Of a DNA stretch of 64,000 nucleotides, positions 40,754 to 50,082 are shown piece by piece. How positions within the stretch are numbered: the first letter of the stretch is position 1; every line of letters starts with the position of its first letter. The DNA comes from Methylomarinovum caldicuralii (GTDB lineage Bacteria > Pseudomonadota > Gammaproteobacteria > Methylococcales > Methylothermaceae): positions 248,001 through 312,000 of the forward strand of contig NZ_AP024714.1 of assembly GCF_033126985.1 (NCBI RefSeq), in the 5' to 3' direction. The notes beneath the pieces were generated by a model. It did not search any database and was not told where the DNA came from. It saw only the letters and a program-made list of their open reading frames with translations. The position numbers and the translations under genes are program-made.

Positions 40754-42084
40754 CGCTGCACCAACGCGGTAAAGTGGTCGCCACGGTCCTGATAGTCGCG
40801 GAACTGGTCGAAGCTGGCGCAGGCCGGCGACAGCAGCACCGTGTCGCCGGCGCAGGCCTGACGCCGCGCCACCGCCACCGCCTGATCCAGGTCCTCCACC
40901 AGCGTCACCGGAACCGCCGGCGCCAGGGCTTCCGCCAGGCGCTGGCGGTCGCGGCCGTAGAGGATGGCTGCCTTCACCTTGCCGACGGCCGCGGCGCGCA
41001 GCGGAGTGAAATCCGCCCCCTTGCCGTCGCCGCCGGCGAGCAGCACGATCGGCCCCGCCAGACCGGCGATGGCCGCCCCGGTGGCGCCGACGTTGGTGCC
41101 CTTGGAGTCGTTGATCCAGGTCACGCCGTCGATTTCGGCTACCGTCTGCATCCGGTGCGGTAGGCCGGCAAAGCCGCGCAGGGCGCTCAACGCGGCCTCC
41201 CCGGGGAGGCCCGCCGCTTCCGCCAGCGCCAGCGCCGCCAGGGCGTTGGCCAGGTTGTGGCGCCCGCGCAGGGGAATCTCCGCCGCCGCCAGCAGCGGTT
41301 CGCCGCGGCGGGCCAACCAGGTCTGCCCCCCCTGGGTCTGAAGGTGCCAGTCGGCCCCGGCATCGAGGCTGAACTGCACCAGCCGCTGCGGCTGACGTCC
41401 GGCCAGCTGCATCACCTGACGGTCGTCAGTGTTGACCACCCGCCACCGGCTCCAGCGCAGCAGGCGGCCCTTGGCGGCGGCGTAGGCAGCGAAATTGCGG
41501 TGGTGGTCCAGGTGGTCGGGACTGAGGTTGAGCACCGCGCCCGCCAGCGGCCGCAGATACCGGCTGCGTTCCAGCTGGAAGCTCGACAGCTCGAGCACGT
41601 ACAGCTGACACGCATCGTCCAGCAGGTCCAGCGCCGGCACCCCCAGATTGCCGCCGGCCCGCACCCGCAGACCGGAAGCGGCGGCCATCTCCGCCACCAG
41701 GGTGGTGACCGTGCTCTTGCCGTTGGAGCCGGTGACCGCCACCACCGGGGCGCCGGCGGCCGCGGCGAACAGATCGACGTCGCTCACCAGGGCGACGCCG
41801 CGTTCCAGGGTGGCGCGGATCTCGGGACGGTCCAGGGGCACGCCGGGACTGACCACCAGATGGGTGGCCCAGCTCAGGATGCTGGCGGAAAGGCCGCCGG
41901 TGAACACGCTGACGCCGGGCAGCTGACGCACGCTTTCCAGCCCGGGCGGCCGGTCGCGGGTGTCCGCCGCCAGACAGTCGATGCCGCGGGCATGCAGGTA
42001 ACGCAGCACCGACACGCCGGTGCGGCCCAGGCCCACCACCGCCACCCGCGGCTCGTTTCCCAGCAAGGCATCCAGTCCGGTCAT
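40735..42084 (-). CDS. murD: UDP-N-acetylmuramoyl-L-alanine--D-glutamate ligase
   Basis: Adds D-Glu to UDP-MurNAc-L-Ala, cytoplasmic. The 449-aa protein has VAVVGLGRTGVSVLRYL, VVAVTGSNGKSTVTTLVAEM, LELSSFQLERSRYLRP, LNLSPDHLDHH, GRHNLANALAALALAE and WINDSKGTNVGATGAAI. The ATG at 42084 has GAGGTGAG upstream; a GTG codon directly before it (42087) is an alternative. Confidence 0.98.
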   Translation of the reverse strand: MTGLDALLGNEPRVAVVGLGRTGVSVLRYLHARGIDCLAADTRDRPPGLESVRQLPGVSVFTGGLSASILSWATHLVVSPGVPLDRPEIRATLERGVALVSDVDLFAAAAGAPVVAVTGSNGKSTVTTLVAEMAAASGLRVRAGGNLGVPALDLLDDACQLYVLELSSFQLERSRYLRPLAGAVLNLSPDHLDHHRNFAAYAAAKGRLLRWSRWRVVNTDDRQVMQLAGRQPQRLVQFSLDAGADWHLQTQGGQTWLARRGEPLLAAAEIPLRGRHNLANALAALALAEAAGLPGEAALSALRGFAGLPHRMQTVAEIDGVTWINDSKGTNVGATGAAIAGLAGPIVLLAGGDGKGADFTPLRAAAVGKVKAAILYGRDRQRLAEALAPAVPVTLVEDLDQAVAVARRQACAGDTVLLSPACASFDQFRDYQDRGDHFTALVQRWQSAA

Positions 42085-42090
42085 CACGGC

Positions 42091-43167
42091 TCACCTCAGT
42101 TTCAACGTTGCCAGTCCGATCAGCACCAGGATCACGGTGATGATCCAGAAGCGCACGATCACCTTGGGCTCGGGCCAGCCCTTGAGCTCGAAATGATGGT
42201 GCAGCGGCGCCATGCGGAAGATGCGCCGGCCGGTGAGCTTGAAGGACGCCACCTGGAGGATGACCGACACCGTCTCCATCACGAACACCCCGCCCATGAT
42301 CATGAGTACGATTTCCTGACGCACCAGCACCGCCAGGATGCCCAGCGCCGCCCCCAGGGCCAGGGCGCCGATGTCGCCCATGAACACCTGGGCCGGATAG
42401 GCGTTGAACCACAGAAACCCCAGCCCCGCCCCCACCAGGGCGCCGCAGAACACCACCAGCTCGCCGACCCCCGGGATGTACGGCACCGCCAGATAGTCGG
42501 CGAAATGGCTGTGGCCGGAAACGTAGGCGAACACCCCCAGGGCCCCGCCCACCAGCACCGTGGGCAGGATCGCCAGGCCGTCGAGACCATCGGTGAGGTT
42601 GACCGCGTTGCTGGTGCCGACCACCACCAGGCAGGTGATCGGCACGTAACCCCAGCCCAGGTCCAGGCGGATGTCCTTGAAGAAGGGCAAGATGTAGGTC
42701 CATTCCGCCGCCACCTGGGCGCTGCGGTAGAGGAAAACCGCCGCCGCCGCCGCCACCGCCGTCTGCCAGAACAGCTTCTGGCGCGCCGAGATGCCCTTGC
42801 TGTTGCCCAGCACCAACTTCTTGTAGTCATCGACGAAGCCGATCACCCCGTAGGCCAGGGTAACCCCCAGCACCACCCAGACGAAGCGGTTGGCGAGATC
42901 GGCCCACAGCAGCGTGGTCACGGTGACCGCGATCAGGATCAGCAACCCGCCCATGGTGGGGGTGCCGGCCTTGCTCAGATGGCTCTGGGGACCGTCGTCG
43001 CGGATCGGCTGGGCGTAGCGCCCCAGGCGGCGGATCAACGGCGGACCGATGAGGAAGGACAGGATCAGCGCCGTCAGCACCGCCACGATGGCCCGCAGGG
43101 TCAGGTACTGGAAGACCCGGAACGGTCCGTACCAGTCGCTCAGCCATTGGGTCAGCTCGTACAGCAT
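42091..43167 (-). CDS. mraY: Phospho-MurNAc-pentapeptide translocase
   Basis: Ten-helix membrane enzyme making lipid I from UDP-MurNAc-pentapeptide and undecaprenyl phosphate. The 358-aa protein has the aspartates in [32 protein letters not shown] and [15 protein letters not shown], plus the histidine loop [15 protein letters not shown]. Start overlaps the murF stop by one base (TGATG). Confidence 0.98.
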   Translation of the reverse strand: MLYELTQWLSDWYGPFRVFQYLTLRAIVAVLTALILSFLIGPPLIRRLGRYAQPIRDDGPQSHLSKAGTPTMGGLLILIAVTVTTLLWADLANRFVWVVLGVTLAYGVIGFVDDYKKLVLGNSKGISARQKLFWQTAVAAAAAVFLYRSAQVAAEWTYILPFFKDIRLDLGWGYVPITCLVVVGTSNAVNLTDGLDGLAILPTVLVGGALGVFAYVSGHSHFADYLAVPYIPGVGELVVFCGALVGAGLGFLWFNAYPAQVFMGDIGALALGAALGILAVLVRQEIVLMIMGGVFVMETVSVILQVASFKLTGRRIFRMAPLHHHFELKGWPEPKVIVRFWIITVILVLIGLATLKLR

Positions 43168-44516
43168 CAGGCGGCCTCCAGCGCGCGGACCACGTGTTCC
43201 AATCCCTGGCTGCGGGAACCCTTGACCAGAATCCGGGCGCCGCTGTGCAGGTGTTTGAGCGCTGCCTCGATCAGCGCCTCACGGGAGGAGAACCACTGCC
43301 CCCCGCCGCCGAAGCTGGCCACCGCCGCCTTGGCCTCCTCCCCCACGGCGAGCAGATAGGCGACCCGGTGGCGGCGCGCCAGCTGCCCCGCCTGGCGGTG
43401 CCAATAGGCGCTTTCCGGCCCCAGCTCGCCGAAAGCGCCGAGGACCACCCACGGCTCCCCCCCCAGCGCCGCCAGGGTTTCCAGACCGGCGGCGAAGGAA
43501 GCCGGATTGGCGTTGTAGCAGTCATCGAGCAGCCAGGCGCCTTCCCGGGCGGGCAACGGCCGCAGGCGGCCGGGCACCGGACCCAAGCCTTCCAGACCGG
43601 CGCGAATGACCTCCGGATCGCCTCCGGCCGCCAGGGCGGCGGCGATCGCCGCCAGGGCGTTGGCGACGTTGTGCCGTCCGGCCAACGCCAGATCCAGGGA
43701 AAAACGCCGCCCCAGTGCCTCGACTTCGAAGCGGTTGTGAAAGCGGCCGGCGGCGAACGCCAGGGGTGCCACCTCGACGGCGCGGACGTCGGCCTTGCCG
43801 AAGCCGAAGCTGAGAACCCGCCGCCCCCCGCTCAGGCGCCGCCACAGATCGAAGAAGGGATCGTCGGCGTTGAGCACCGCGGTTCCGTCGGGCGGCAGCG
43901 CGGCCAACAGCTCCCCCTTGGTGCGGGCGACCCCTTCGAGGGAGCCGAAACCCGCCAGATGGGCCGGCGCCGCCTGAGTGATGACGCCGACGTCGGGTTC
44001 CGCCAGGGCGGCGCAGTAGCCGATCTCGCCGGGATGGTTGGCCCCCATCTCCACCACCGCATGGCGCTGTGCCGCCGTCAGCCGCAGCAGGGTCAGGGGC
44101 ACGCCGATGTCGTTGTTGAGGTTTCCCTGGGTTTTGAGCACCGCCGGTTCCCCGCCCAGGGCGGCGGCGATCATTTCCTTTACCGTGGTCTTGCCGTTGC
44201 TGCCGGTGACCCCAATCACCCGTCCCCGGAAAATGCGGCGGCGCCAGTGGCGCGCCAGCTGTCCCAGCGCCGCGCGGGTGTCTCTCACTTGCAGCTGCGG
44301 CAGTCCGCAGTCAACCGGCCGGGAGACCAGGGCGGCGGCGGCCCCGGCGGCGGCCGCCTGGGGCAGAAAGTCGTGGCCGTCGAAGCGCTCGCCCTGCAGG
44401 GCGACGTAGAGGGCGCCGCGCAACGGCTGACGGGTGTCGGTGCCGACACCTTCGAAGTCCGCATCCTCTCCCAAAAGCCGCCCCCCGAGCACCGGAGCCA
44501 CTTCGCTCAAACGCAT
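43167..44516 (-). CDS. murF: UDP-MurNAc-tripeptide--D-Ala-D-Ala ligase
   Basis: Final cytoplasmic ligase, adding the Ddl product to give UDP-MurNAc-pentapeptide. The 449-aa protein starts [20 protein letters not shown], with [69 protein letters not shown] and [13 protein letters not shown]. Start at ATG 44516, inside the murE end (10-bp overlap). Confidence 0.98.
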   Translation of the reverse strand: MRLSEVAPVLGGRLLGEDADFEGVGTDTRQPLRGALYVALQGERFDGHDFLPQAAAAGAAAALVSRPVDCGLPQLQVRDTRAALGQLARHWRRRIFRGRVIGVTGSNGKTTVKEMIAAALGGEPAVLKTQGNLNNDIGVPLTLLRLTAAQRHAVVEMGANHPGEIGYCAALAEPDVGVITQAAPAHLAGFGSLEGVARTKGELLAALPPDGTAVLNADDPFFDLWRRLSGGRRVLSFGFGKADVRAVEVAPLAFAAGRFHNRFEVEALGRRFSLDLALAGRHNVANALAAIAAALAAGGDPEVIRAGLEGLGPVPGRLRPLPAREGAWLLDDCYNANPASFAAGLETLAALGGEPWVVLGAFGELGPESAYWHRQAGQLARRHRVAYLLAVGEEAKAAVASFGGGGQWFSSREALIEAALKHLHSGARILVKGSRSQGLEHVVRALEAA

Positions 44517-45946
44517 GTCGCCTCCTCTGCCAAACGGTTCTGAATCCATTCGCGGTCGCTGAAAGGCAGGCGCCGCTCTCCGACATCTTGCCAGGTTTCG
44601 TGGCCCTTGCCGGCCACCAGCACTACATCGCCTTCGCCGGCTTCGGCCAAGGCCCGGTCGATGGCCTCCCCCCGGTCGCGGACGATGCGGGGCGGACGCG
44701 CCATGCCGGCGGCGATGGCGGCGACGATCGCCGCGCCGTCCTCGGTGCGCGGGTTGTCGTCGGTGAGGATCACCGCGTCGGCCAGACGCTCGGCGATGCG
44801 CCCCATCAGCGGCCGCTTGCCGCGGTCGCGGTCGCCTCCGCAGCCGAACACCACCCACAGCCGCCCGCGGCAGTGGCGCCGCAGGCTGGTCAGCGCCATC
44901 TCCAGCGCCGCCGGGGTGTGGGCGTAGTCCACCACCACCAGGGGACGGCCCGGGGCCCGGAAGCATTCCATCCGCCCCGGCACCGGCACCAGCCGCCCCA
45001 GAGCCTCAGCGGCCCGGGGCAGCGACCACCCCTGCGCCAACAGCAGCGCCAGCACAGCCAGCGCGTTTTCCAGGTTGCCTTCCCCCAGCAGCCCCACCCG
45101 GACCGGGTGTGAGTCTCCCTGGAAGACCGCCCCGAATTCGATCCCCGCCGCGGTGAAGCGGACCTGCCGGGCCTGAACCACAGGGAAATCCGCCGCTGGC
45201 CGGGTGCGCCAGGCGAAACCGATCACCTCTCCGGTACAGGCTTCCCGCATTGTGGGCCAGACCGGATCGTCGAGGTTGACGACCGCCGCCTGCAGCCCGG
45301 GGCACGCCAGCAGGCGGCGCTTGGCGGCGGCATAGCGCTGGAGGTCACCGTGATAGTCGAGGTGGTCGCGGCTGAGGTTGGTCCACACCGCCGCATCGAA
45401 GGCCACTTCCGCCACCCGGCCCTGATCGAGGGCGTGGGAGGAAACCTCCATCGCCACCGTGGTCACGCCGGCGTCCCGCAGCGCCGCCAAGCGGCGCTGG
45501 GTGGCGACCGCCGGGGCGGTGGTGTGGGCGCTGGGATGCAGGCTTCCGGGCCGGCCCCAGCCCAGGGTGCCCATCACCGCCCCGCCGAGCACCTGGGCCA
45601 GATAGAAGCTGCAGGAGGTCTTGCCGTTGGTGCCGGTGACGCCGATGATCTCCATCTCCCGGCTGGGATGGCCGTAGAAGCGGGCCGCCAACGCACTGAG
45701 GCGACGGCCGAGCCCGGCCACCGCCACCGCCGGGACCGGGAGCGGCGGCACGGCATCGCCGGGCTCGTGGAGCACCACCACCGCGCCGTTTGCCGCGGCC
45801 TCGGTGGCGAAATCCAGCCCGTGGCGCCGCCGTCCCGGCAGGGCGATGAAGGCATCCCCCGGCCGCACCTCGGCGGCGTGTTCCGCCAGGCCGGTGATTT
45901 CGACATCCGGCCCGGCAACGTCGGGCAGCCAGTCGCGCAGCCGCAT
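44507..45946 (-). CDS. murE: UDP-MurNAc-L-Ala-D-Glu--meso-diaminopimelate ligase
   Basis: Adds the third residue of the stem peptide. The 479-aa protein has EIIGVTGTNGKTSCSFYLAQ, the carbamylated-lysine region, TNLSRDHLDYHGDLQRYAAA and VVVDYAHTPAALEMAL. DDNPRTED is the DNPR box of meso-diaminopimelate-adding enzymes rather than lysine-adding ones, so the wall is of the Gram-negative type. ATG 45946 overlaps the ftsI stop; a GTG precedes it. Confidence 0.98.
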   Translation of the reverse strand: MRLRDWLPDVAGPDVEITGLAEHAAEVRPGDAFIALPGRRRHGLDFATEAAANGAVVVLHEPGDAVPPLPVPAVAVAGLGRRLSALAARFYGHPSREMEIIGVTGTNGKTSCSFYLAQVLGGAVMGTLGWGRPGSLHPSAHTTAPAVATQRRLAALRDAGVTTVAMEVSSHALDQGRVAEVAFDAAVWTNLSRDHLDYHGDLQRYAAAKRRLLACPGLQAAVVNLDDPVWPTMREACTGEVIGFAWRTRPAADFPVVQARQVRFTAAGIEFGAVFQGDSHPVRVGLLGEGNLENALAVLALLLAQGWSLPRAAEALGRLVPVPGRMECFRAPGRPLVVVDYAHTPAALEMALTSLRRHCRGRLWVVFGCGGDRDRGKRPLMGRIAERLADAVILTDDNPRTEDGAAIVAAIAAGMARPPRIVRDRGEAIDRALAEAGEGDVVLVAGKGHETWQDVGERRLPFSDREWIQNRLAEEATCV

Positions 45947-47661
45947 CACTGCAGCCCTCCCGCGCGCGCCAGCAGCGGCGGCGCCGCCGGAATCTCGTCC
46001 GGAGGGATGCCGAGCAGGCGCAGCGCCAGCCCCATCACCCGGGAGAACACCGGCGCCGCCACCTGACCGCCGTAATACGCCTTGCCCCGGGGCTCCTCGA
46101 TCACCACCGCCAGCACCAGCCTGGGAGCGCTGGCCGGCGCCATACCGACGAACAGGCCGCGGTAGCGGTCCTCGGCATAACCGCCGGGGACGGCCACCTT
46201 GGCGGTCCCGGTCTTGCCGGCGACCCGGTAACCGGAAACCCGGGCCCGCCGGGCCGTCCCCTCGGGCGTCACCACCCCTTCGAGCATGTGACGTACCTGA
46301 CGCGCCACCCCGGCGGGCAGGACCCGGCGGGGCTGCGGATCGGTGCTGCGGGGCAGCAGGGTGAGGGAATGGAGCATTCCGTCGTCGGCCAGCGCCGTGT
46401 AGGCACGCGCCAGTTGCAGGGTGGAGACGTTGAGGCCGTAACCGAACGCCAAGGTGGCCTGTTCGAAACGGCCCAGGCCGCGGGCTGCCGGCACGAAACC
46501 GTCCGCCTCACCGGGAAACTCGATCCCGGTAGGTTGCCCGAAGCCGAAATCGCGCAGACAGGCGGTAAAGCGGGCAGGCGACAGCCGCAGGGCCACCCGG
46601 GTGATGCCGACGTTGCTGGACTTGACCAGAATCCCGGCCAGATCGAGGACGCCGTGGCGGTGATGGTCACGCACCACGTGACGTCCCACCCGCAGCCACC
46701 CCGGGGCGGTGTCGATGCGTTCGCCGCTGCGGGCGACCCCTTCGCGCAGGGCGCAGGCCATGGCGAAGGGTTTGAGGGTGGAGCCGGGCTCGAACACGTC
46801 GGTGACCGCCCGATTGCGCCAGGCGGCGCGGCGGCGGCCGTCGCGCAGATTCGGGTTGAAGGTGGGCTGGTTGGCCAGCGCCAGCACCTCACCGGTCCTG
46901 GCATCGAGCAGGACCAGCATCCCCGCCCTGGCGTGGTGGCGGGCCACGGCGCGCTTCAGTTCCAGATAGGCCCAGTACTGCAGCCGCCGGTCGATGCTCA
47001 GGCGGACGTCGTGCCCGGGACGCGGCGCCTGCAGGCTCTCCATCGCCTCAATCAGCCGCCCCTTGCGGTCGCGGATGACCCGCACCTGCCCCGCCATGCC
47101 GGTCAGCTGGGTGTCAAAGCGGCGTTCCAACCCCTCCTGACCATGCTGGTCGATATCGGTGAAGCCCAGCAGATGGGCCGTCACCTCGGCGGCCGGATAG
47201 TAACGCCGGAATTCGGAGCGCAGGAACAGGCCGTCGAGATCGAGGGCCAGAACCCGTTCCGCCAGCGCCGGGGCCAGCTGGCGTTTGAGGTAGAGGAACG
47301 CTTGCTGGCGGTGGGCCGCGATCTTGTCTTCCAGGTCCTGCGGCCGCATCCCCAGCAACCGGGCGAGCCGGCGCAGCTGACCGGGTTCGGCGTGGAACCG
47401 GCGCGGATTGATGCACACCGCCTTGACCGGGGCGCTGAGCGCCAGCGGCACCCCCTGCCGGTCCAGCAGCCGCCCGCGGTGGGCCGGCAGGACCGCGGTG
47501 CGGATCTGCTGGCGGTCGCCGTAGCGGCGGTAGAAATCCCGCGCCCACACCTGGATGTAGAAGGCCCGCGCCAGAAGGCCGGCCAGCGCCAGGCCGAAGG
47601 TGCCCAGCAGCAGGTAGCGGCGCCAGGGGGCGACCAGGGTTGGGGCGGCCCGGGGGTTCAT
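45946..47661 (-). CDS. ftsI: Septal transpeptidase (penicillin-binding protein 3)
   Basis: Class B PBP that crosslinks septal peptidoglycan with FtsW. The 571-aa protein has a short cytoplasmic tail, one membrane anchor (YLLLGTFGLALAGLLARAF), a pedestal domain with HRGRLLDRQGVPLALS and LLGFTDIDQHGQEGLE, and the transpeptidase domain. The catalytic motifs are EPGSTLKPF (SxxK), VKSSNVGI (SxN) and VAGKTGTAK (KTG). Start at ATG 47661 in an ATGA overlap with ftsL. Confidence 0.97.
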   Translation of the reverse strand: MNPRAAPTLVAPWRRYLLLGTFGLALAGLLARAFYIQVWARDFYRRYGDRQQIRTAVLPAHRGRLLDRQGVPLALSAPVKAVCINPRRFHAEPGQLRRLARLLGMRPQDLEDKIAAHRQQAFLYLKRQLAPALAERVLALDLDGLFLRSEFRRYYPAAEVTAHLLGFTDIDQHGQEGLERRFDTQLTGMAGQVRVIRDRKGRLIEAMESLQAPRPGHDVRLSIDRRLQYWAYLELKRAVARHHARAGMLVLLDARTGEVLALANQPTFNPNLRDGRRRAAWRNRAVTDVFEPGSTLKPFAMACALREGVARSGERIDTAPGWLRVGRHVVRDHHRHGVLDLAGILVKSSNVGITRVALRLSPARFTACLRDFGFGQPTGIEFPGEADGFVPAARGLGRFEQATLAFGYGLNVSTLQLARAYTALADDGMLHSLTLLPRSTDPQPRRVLPAGVARQVRHMLEGVVTPEGTARRARVSGYRVAGKTGTAKVAVPGGYAEDRYRGLFVGMAPASAPRLVLAVVIEEPRGKAYYGGQVAAPVFSRVMGLALRLLGIPPDEIPAAPPLLARAGGLQ

Positions 47662-47936
47662 CGCCGCGGCACCGTCAGATAGACGATGGCGTCCGCTTCC
47701 GGCACCACCATGTCGAGACGCTGCTGCGCCAGGCGTTCGATGCGGGCCGGGTCGGCCCAGACGTGCTCCTCCAGCAGCAGCTGTTCCCGCTCCACCGCCA
47801 GGGCGTCGAGGCGGCGGGTCAGGCGCTGGATTTCGTTGAACAGCATGCGGCTGCGGTACTTGCCGTAAACCACACCCACCGCCGATGCGATCACCGCCAT
47901 CCCCAGAATCCCTGTCAATACGGCCATTCGCTTCAT
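47658..47936 (-). CDS. ftsL: Cell division protein FtsL
   Basis: A 92-aa bitopic protein of the FtsQLB complex. One membrane helix (AVLTGILGMAVIASAVGVVY) is followed by a periplasmic coiled coil (RMLFNEIQRLTRRLDALAVE) and a short conserved tail. Identified by size, topology and place between rsmH and ftsI. Four-base overlaps on both sides indicate coupled translation. Confidence 0.93.
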   Translation of the reverse strand: MKRMAVLTGILGMAVIASAVGVVYGKYRSRMLFNEIQRLTRRLDALAVEREQLLLEEHVWADPARIERLAQQRLDMVVPEADAIVYLTVPRR

Positions 47937-48862
47937 CGACGTTCGGCGACGCGCAGAACGGCGCTTCGGGCCCGCGGGTTGCGGGCGATTTCCAGGGCGT
48001 CCGGACGGCGCTTGCCCAGATCCCGCAACGGCAGGTCGAGTTCGGAGACCACCACCGGCAGCTTGCGGGGCAGCGGCGCCGGACGGGAATGGCGGCGGAT
48101 GAAGCGCTTGACGATACGGTCCTCGAGGGAATGGAAGGCAATGACAACCAGGCGGCCGCCGGGCGCCAGCACTTCCAGGGACTGGGCCAGCGCGGCCTCC
48201 AGCGCCTCCAGCTCGCGATTGACGTGGATGCGGATCGCCTGGAAGGTCCGGGTCGCCGGATGCTTGTGGCGCTCCCGCCGCGGGACGGCGCGCTCGACCA
48301 GTTCCGCCAGCTGGCGGGTGGTCCGCAGCGGCGTTTCCGTCCTCGCCCTGACGATGGTGCGGGCGATGCGGCGGGCGTAACGCTCCTCGCCGTAGCGGTG
48401 GATGACATCGGCCAGTTCGCGCTCGTCGGCCCGGGCCAACCACTCGGCGGCCGAAACCCCCACGGCGGGATTCATGCGCATGTCCAGCGGCCCTTCCTGG
48501 AGGAAGGCGAAGCCGCGGGCGGCGGTGTCCAGCTGCGGGGACGACACCCCCAGATCCAGCAACATGCCGGCCACGCGGCCCCAGAGGCCGGCCTCCCGCA
48601 CCACCGCGCCGAGGTCGCGGAAATCCGCCTGCACCAGGGTGAAACGGGGGTCCCGGCGCAGCCGTTCCGCCTCGGCGGAAGCGACGGCGTCCGGATCCTT
48701 GTCGAGGGCGACAAGGCGCCCTTCGGGCCCCAGCCGTTCAAGAATCGCCCGGCTGTGCCCTCCCCGGCCGAAGGTACCGTCGAGATAGACACCGTCAGGC
48801 GCGAGCGCCAACCCTTCCAGGGCGGCCTCGAGCATGACCGGCAGATGTACCATCGCATCCAT
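47933..48862 (-). CDS. rsmH: 16S rRNA (cytosine-1402-N4)-methyltransferase
   Basis: Methylates C1402 in the ribosomal P site. The 309-aa protein has HLPVMLEAALEGLAL, the SAM site VYLDGTFGRGGHSRAILE, LLDLGVSSPQLDTAARGFAF, and the C-terminal RPAPLPRKLPVVV region. Start at ATG 48862; ATG 48853 is a possible internal alternative. Two bases separate it from mraZ. Confidence 0.98.
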   Translation of the reverse strand: MDAMVHLPVMLEAALEGLALAPDGVYLDGTFGRGGHSRAILERLGPEGRLVALDKDPDAVASAEAERLRRDPRFTLVQADFRDLGAVVREAGLWGRVAGMLLDLGVSSPQLDTAARGFAFLQEGPLDMRMNPAVGVSAAEWLARADERELADVIHRYGEERYARRIARTIVRARTETPLRTTRQLAELVERAVPRRERHKHPATRTFQAIRIHVNRELEALEAALAQSLEVLAPGGRLVVIAFHSLEDRIVKRFIRRHSRPAPLPRKLPVVVSELDLPLRDLGKRRPDALEIARNPRARSAVLRVAERR

Positions 48863-48864
48863 CG

Positions 48865-49323
48865 TCAAAGTTGCAAGTCGTTCAAATCGGGGGAAGCGGC
48901 CAGATCTTCCAGGCTCTCTTCTTCCATCCACACGTTGCGGCGCACGTCCCAGGCTTCCTCGTCCCAGATCTCGAACTTGGCGCCCACGCCGACCAGGGCC
49001 ACGCTCTTGGTCAGATTGGCGTATTTGCGAAGCGGCGTGGACAACAGGAAACGTCCCTGGCCATCCAGCTCCCCCTCCTGGGCGTGCCCGATCAGAAGGC
49101 GTTGCAAACGCCGGGAACGGCGGTTCAGGCTGGACAACGCCAACAGCTGACGCTCCAGTGCCTGCCACTGGCGCCAGGGATACAGCCACAAACAACGGTT
49201 GTCGATGGCGATGGTGGCCACCAGACGCGTACCACCGAGATCCGCCCGGTGGCAGGCCGGGATCGCCACCCGGCCTTTGCTGTCCAGATTCAGGATATGG
49301 ATGCCGCGGAACGGATTCCCCAC
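48865..49323 (-). CDS. mraZ: Transcriptional regulator MraZ
   Basis: AbrB/SpoVT-like DNA-binding protein that represses its own dcw promoter. The 152-aa protein carries two swapped-hairpin repeats: GIHILNLDSKGRVAIPACHR and EGELDGQGRFLLSTPLRKY, each with the DxxGR motif. The GTG at 49323 (then GNPFRGIHIL) was chosen. A longer frame back to 49374 would place its start inside the promoter spacer, so it cannot be transcribed from that promoter. Confidence 0.93.
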   Translation of the reverse strand: MGNPFRGIHILNLDSKGRVAIPACHRADLGGTRLVATIAIDNRCLWLYPWRQWQALERQLLALSSLNRRSRRLQRLLIGHAQEGELDGQGRFLLSTPLRKYANLTKSVALVGVGAKFEIWDEEAWDVRRNVWMEEESLEDLAASPDLNDLQL

Positions 49324-49384
49324 TTGCCTGCACAATTCCCCACGCGTTGCGGGCACTATAAAGAAGCCGCTCACCCTTCGTCAA
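49318..49384 (-). promoter_or_regulatory. dcw operon promoter with MraZ-type boxes
   Basis: On the minus strand, TTGACG (49379-49384), 17 nt, then TTATAG (49356-49361) form a good sigma-70 promoter. Downstream, two TGGGG boxes lie at 49338-49342 and 49318-49322, 20 bp apart. MraZ is known to bind TGGGN repeats in phase with the helix. The second box overlaps the mraZ start codon, suggesting roadblock or start-site repression. Confidence 0.7.
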
Positions 49385-49500
49385 GCGTGACCGAAAAGCG
49401 ACAAAGATTGGGAAAATCGCGACAGCTACGGGACCGGAAAACGGCTACGGAAAATCTCCGTCACCCGGGCCGGTGGCGTTCACTTTTTGCGATCAGGTTC

Positions 49501-50082
49501 TCAGTCCGCAGCCGCGCGCTGCTGGCGATAACCCAGAACCACCACCAGGAACGCGGCGAAATCGTAGAGGGAATGCACCAGGACCGGCACCAGCAGATTG
49601 CCGTCACTCACCTGCAACAGCCAGCCGAGATAGATGCCGGTCAGCATCGCCAGAACGGTGTACAGCAGCGTCACCGAATGCGCCAGCCCGAACAGCACGT
49701 TGCTGAGCAGCAGAGCCGGCCACGGCCCCCACAGGGATTCGAACCAGGGTTGCAGCAGGCCGCGGAACAGCGCCTCCTCGCAGATTCCTGCCAAGGCCGC
49801 CACGTAGGCCAGCTCATACCAGCGGCACCGGGACAGCAGCGGCCCCAGGGTTTCCAGCAACATCCGCTTGATGCGCTCCATCTGGGGGATTTCCAGCCGG
49901 TAGGCGACGCCGAAGAACAGCAGCAGCGGCAGCGTGCCCAGCAGCCCGAGGCTCAGCGCCCTCCCCTGCCAGCGCAGACCCGCCAGGGGGTTGCGCTCGA
50001 GCCACCAGCCCAGCAGAAAGGCCAGCACCAAAAGCCCACCCTCGAATGCGGTGGCAAGGGCGAGGAAACGGCCTTTGCTCAT
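49501..50082 (-). CDS. CPBP-family intramembrane metalloprotease
   Basis: Multipass membrane protein with the Abi/CPBP motifs: CEEALFRGLLQP (EExxxR), LFGLAHSVT (FxxxH) and LVHSLYDFAAF (HxxxD-like). These form the probable metal site of Rce1-type proteases. The ATG at 50082 overlaps the SPOR gene stop (ATGA) and gives 193 aa; an ATG at 50094 adds four residues. Substrate unknown; in bacteria such proteins often process or protect against small peptides. Co-transcribed with the SPOR-domain gene. Confidence 0.85.
   Translation of the reverse strand: MSKGRFLALATAFEGGLLVLAFLLGWWLERNPLAGLRWQGRALSLGLLGTLPLLLFFGVAYRLEIPQMERIKRMLLETLGPLLSRCRWYELAYVAALAGICEEALFRGLLQPWFESLWGPWPALLLSNVLFGLAHSVTLLYTVLAMLTGIYLGWLLQVSDGNLLVPVLVHSLYDFAAFLVVVLGYRQQRAAAD

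Noticed and set aside
49324-49374. Longer mraZ start at 49374
   Set aside because: It lies between the -35 and -10 elements of the only good promoter, and homologues begin near FRGIHIL.
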